From: Flavobacterium proteolyticum
GTDB lineage: Bacteria; Bacteroidota; Bacteroidia; Flavobacteriales; Flavobacteriaceae
DNA: 64,000 nt
Assembly: GCF_015223105.1 (NCBI RefSeq)
Contig: NZ_JADFTZ010000001.1
Location: forward strand, 620,001 to 684,000
Reading direction: 5' to 3'
Part shown: positions 61,707 through 64,000 of the stretch, piece after piece
How the letters are laid out: each line of letters starts with the position of its first letter
How positions within the stretch are numbered: the first letter of the stretch is position 1
Made by a program: the position numbers and the translations under genes
The notes under the pieces: generated by a model
Told to the model about the DNA's origin: nothing
Database searches by the model: none
What the model saw: only the letters and a program-made list of their open reading frames with translations

Positions 61707-63902
61707 ATGTTTAAAATATTTATTTATACAACCCTACTTTTCTCACTTTTTACCTTTTCACAAAACACCATAAAGGGTAAAGTGACAACTAAAAATGAAG
61801 CTTTGTCATTTACCAACATTTATATAAGTGAATTAAATAAAGGTGTTGAAACCGATGAAAATGGTTTATATGAATTTAAAGATATTCCATCTGGTTCTTA
61901 TACAATTACAGCTTCCTACATTGGGTTTAAACCCGAAAAAAAGAAGATAACGCTCACAGAAAACAACGAAACAACCCTTAACTTTAACCTAATTGAAGAT
62001 GCAAACACATTAGATGATGTGGTAATTTCTGGAACTCTAAAACCCGTTTCAAGAATGGAAACTCCTGTTCCCGTTGAAGTATATACCACTGCTTTTTTAA
62101 AGAAAAACCCAACTTCTAATATTTTTGAAGCTTTACAAAACGTAAACGGTGTTCGCCCTCAACTCAATTGCAACATTTGCAACACTGGCGATATTCACAT
62201 CAACGGATTAGAAGGTCCGTATACGATGGTTACGATTGACGGAATGCCGATTGTAAGCGCACTTTCAACTGTTTATGGCTTATCAGGAATTCCGAATTCT
62301 TTGATTGAGAGAGTTGAAGTGGTAAAAGGTCCAGCATCAAGTTTATATGGAAGTGAAGCCGTTGGAGGTTTAATAAACATTATTACCAAAAAACCTTTGA
62401 GTGCACCTTTGTTTTCTGCTGATATTTTTTCGACTTCTTGGTTAGAAACCAATGTGGATTTAGGTTGGAAAAGTTCGGTTGGAAAAAAAGCGGTTACTTT
62501 AATCGGCATCAATTATTACAATTACAACCAACCGATTGACAATAACAACGATAACTTTACCGATGTAACCTTACAAGAACGCATTTCCATTTTCAACAAA
62601 TGGAATTTCGAACAAAAAAACAACAAAGAATTCACCATCGCAGGACGATTATTTTACGAAGACCGTTGGGGTGGCGAAATGCAATGGAACAAATCGTATC
62701 GCGGTGGTTCGGAAGTGTATGGAGAAAGCATTTACACTAAACGTGTAGAACTTTTGAGCAAATATCAATTACCAACTACAGAAAACATGTATTTATCGTT
62801 TTCAATGACTGCTCATGACCAAAATTCGGTGTATGGAAATACGATTTACTTGGCAAATCAAAAAATTGCTTTCGGACAATATACTTGGGATAAAAAGTTA
62901 GAAAATCACAATTTGTTATTGGGAGCAGCTTTTCGTTATCAATATTATGACGATAATACACCGGCGACAATTTCGGCAGAACAGACAAAAATTTATAGTG
63001 TTTTTCTTCAAGATGAAATAAAATTGGCTACAAAACATCATATTTTATTAGGTGCTAGATACGATTACAATAACAATCACGGAAACATTTTTACACCTAG
63101 AATTGCCTACAAATGGAATCCAACCGAAAACGATGTGTTCCGAATTAATGCCGGAACTGGATTTAGAATTGTGAATTTATTTACCGAAGATCACGCCGCT
63201 TTGACTGGATCAAGAGACGTTATCATTACTGAAGATTTAAATCCTGAAACTTCGTACAATATCAATTTCAATTATTTGAAGAAAATTAGATTTGAAAATG
63301 GCACTTTTTTAGGATTTGAAACTTCGGCTTGGTATACGTATTTTAACAACCAAATTATTCCAGATTACGACACCAATCCGAACCAAATTATTTATTCCAA
63401 CCTAAACGGATATGCCCAAACTTTGGGAATTAGCGGTAATATCGATTTGGTTACGTCTTTTGGATTGAAAGCAATTCTTGGTTTTACGATTATGGAAGCA
63501 AAGAATGTTCAAAACGGAGTAAGTTCAACACCTGTTCTAACAGAAAAATACAGCGCCAATTGGGCCATAACGTACGATATTCCAAAATGGTTTTTATCCA
63601 TTGATTACACTGGGAATTTATACGGACCGATGCGATTGCCGATTTTAGGCGATTTAGACCCAAGACCTGAATATTCTCCTATTTGGAGTTTGCAAAACAT
63701 TCAGTTTACTTATAAAAAATTTCGTAGTTTTGAACTTTATGGCGGTGTAAAAAATATTTTGAATTGGACACCAAACAAAGGAACTCCATATTTAATAGCT
63801 GGAGCTGAAGATCCTTTTGGTGAAAATTTTGACGCAACTTATGTGTATTCACCTAACCAAGGAATTAGAGGCTTTTTAGGAATTCGATATACGATTTATT
63901 AA
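61707..63902 (+). CDS. TonB-dependent receptor with carboxypeptidase-like domain
   Basis: 731 residues from ATG 61707. Signal (ending FTFSQ); about 22-105 a CarboxypepD_reg-like domain (KGKVTTKNEALSFTNIYI); plug about 115-230 with NCNICNTGDIHINGLEGPYT, giving a Cys-x-x-Cys pair in the plug, then VEVVKGPASSLYGSEAVGG; barrel to the C-terminal Tyr (IRYTIY). Because of its place beside the metal repressor and the plug Cys pair, I infer a metal or metal-complex substrate. Overlaps the next gene by one base. Confidence 0.9.
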   Translation: MFKIFIYTTLLFSLFTFSQNTIKGKVTTKNEALSFTNIYISELNKGVETDENGLYEFKDIPSGSYTITASYIGFKPEKKKITLTENNETTLNFNLIEDANTLDDVVISGTLKPVSRMETPVPVEVYTTAFLKKNPTSNIFEALQNVNGVRPQLNCNICNTGDIHINGLEGPYTMVTIDGMPIVSALSTVYGLSGIPNSLIERVEVVKGPASSLYGSEAVGGLINIITKKPLSAPLFSADIFSTSWLETNVDLGWKSSVGKKAVTLIGINYYNYNQPIDNNNDNFTDVTLQERISIFNKWNFEQKNNKEFTIAGRLFYEDRWGGEMQWNKSYRGGSEVYGESIYTKRVELLSKYQLPTTENMYLSFSMTAHDQNSVYGNTIYLANQKIAFGQYTWDKKLENHNLLLGAAFRYQYYDDNTPATISAEQTKIYSVFLQDEIKLATKHHILLGARYDYNNNHGNIFTPRIAYKWNPTENDVFRINAGTGFRIVNLFTEDHAALTGSRDVIITEDLNPETSYNINFNYLKKIRFENGTFLGFETSAWYTYFNNQIIPDYDTNPNQIIYSNLNGYAQTLGISGNIDLVTSFGLKAILGFTIMEAKNVQNGVSSTPVLTEKYSANWAITYDIPKWFLSIDYTGNLYGPMRLPILGDLDPRPEYSPIWSLQNIQFTYKKFRSFELYGGVKNILNWTPNKGTPYLIAGAEDPFGENFDATYVYSPNQGIRGFLGIRYTIY

Positions 63903-64000
63903 TGCAACATTATCATTACATTTTTACAGGTTCAGGATTATCGGCTTTAATGACAGTTTATGAAATGCTTGTATCTGGAAAATTCGATGACAAATCCATT
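63902..64000 (+). CDS. Lycopene cyclase-like protein, 5' fragment
   Basis: The ATG overlaps the receptor stop (TAATG). 33 codons are visible to the edge: MQHYHYIFTGSGLSALMTVY and EMLVSGKFDDKS. The FTGSGLSAL stretch is the FAD-binding start of CrtY-type lycopene cyclases, which make beta-carotene from lycopene in Flavobacteriaceae. Cut off by the window, so the rest is not seen. Its coupling with a TonB receptor is unexpected. Confidence 0.6.
   Translation, partial: MQHYHYIFTGSGLSALMTVYEMLVSGKFDDKSI

Noticed and set aside
1..64000. CRISPR array, prophage, insertion sequence or integrative element
   Set aside because: No repeat-spacer pattern, no transposase, integrase or phage structural genes seen.
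1..64000. tRNA or rRNA genes
   Set aside because: No cloverleaf or rRNA-like conserved sequence noticed in the gaps, most of which are under 200 nt.

Overview
The window is a gene-dense, AT-rich chromosomal segment from a member of the Flavobacteriaceae, most likely Flavobacterium or a close relative. Evidence: a type IX secretion lipoprotein (SprE/PorW) together with a large secreted protein bearing a T9SS sorting domain; an F-ATPase operon with a long a subunit and no beta/epsilon genes; repeated Bacteroidetes -7 boxes (TAnnTTTG) upstream of genes; TonB-dependent receptors; and flavobacterial families such as DUF4292, DUF4286, DUF4139 and an OlsF-like bifunctional acyltransferase. I saw no rRNA, tRNA, CRISPR array, prophage or classical insertion sequence.

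Layout: 1-4.9 kb, rightward genes (TPR fragment, DUF4286, 2-TM protein, rsmA, mgtE, DUF4139). 4.9-7.9 kb, leftward aldo/keto reductase, OmpA-family lipoprotein, exonuclease III. 8-9.8 kb, OlsF-like acyltransferase. 9.9-18.3 kb, leftward DUF2752/DUF4234 pair, 2-hydroxyacid dehydrogenase, then an envelope operon (flippase, dut, NDP-sugar pyrophosphorylase, TPR, DUF4292, EnvC-like). 18.3-23.7 kb, lipoprotein, two S9 peptidases and a GNAT. 23.9-34.4 kb, leftward membrane protein, the atp cluster (atpG, atpA, an extra secreted-protein gene, atpH, atpF, atpE, atpB), two ATPase-accessory membrane proteins, bactofilin, sprE and an ACT-like protein. 34.5-36.4 kb, YraN, S66 peptidase, and a GxxExxY gene enclosed by inverted repeats. 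36.5-41.2 kb, metG, HAD hydrolase, CAT-like acyltransferase, HDAC-like protein, HRDC protein. 41.2-42.3 kb, two tandem ssb genes with duplicated flanking sequence. 42.3-46.5 kb, small secreted or accessory proteins, a nucleotide-sugar epimerase-like protein and an EamA transporter. 46.6-52.1 kb, M13 peptidase and a 1136-residue T9SS substrate. 52.2-64 kb, SCO protein and a metal-uptake region: feoA, feoB, two TonB receptors, a 43-residue FeoB-associated Cys-rich protein, a ZIP transporter with a DtxR/MntR-type regulator, and the start of a lycopene cyclase-like gene.

The 52.9-64 kb region reads as a transition-metal uptake cluster. Its regulator and the promoters of feoAB and both TonB receptors share a TCTAAAT sequence placed at or next to the -7 box. 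The most unusual observations are the GxxExxY gene inside 29-nt inverted repeats (24 of 29 identical), the extra secreted-protein gene inside the atp operon with a strong hairpin between atpA and atpG, the ssb duplication with its dispersed repeat, and the shared metal-gene promoter motif. No wholly new multi-gene system could be demonstrated from sequence alone.
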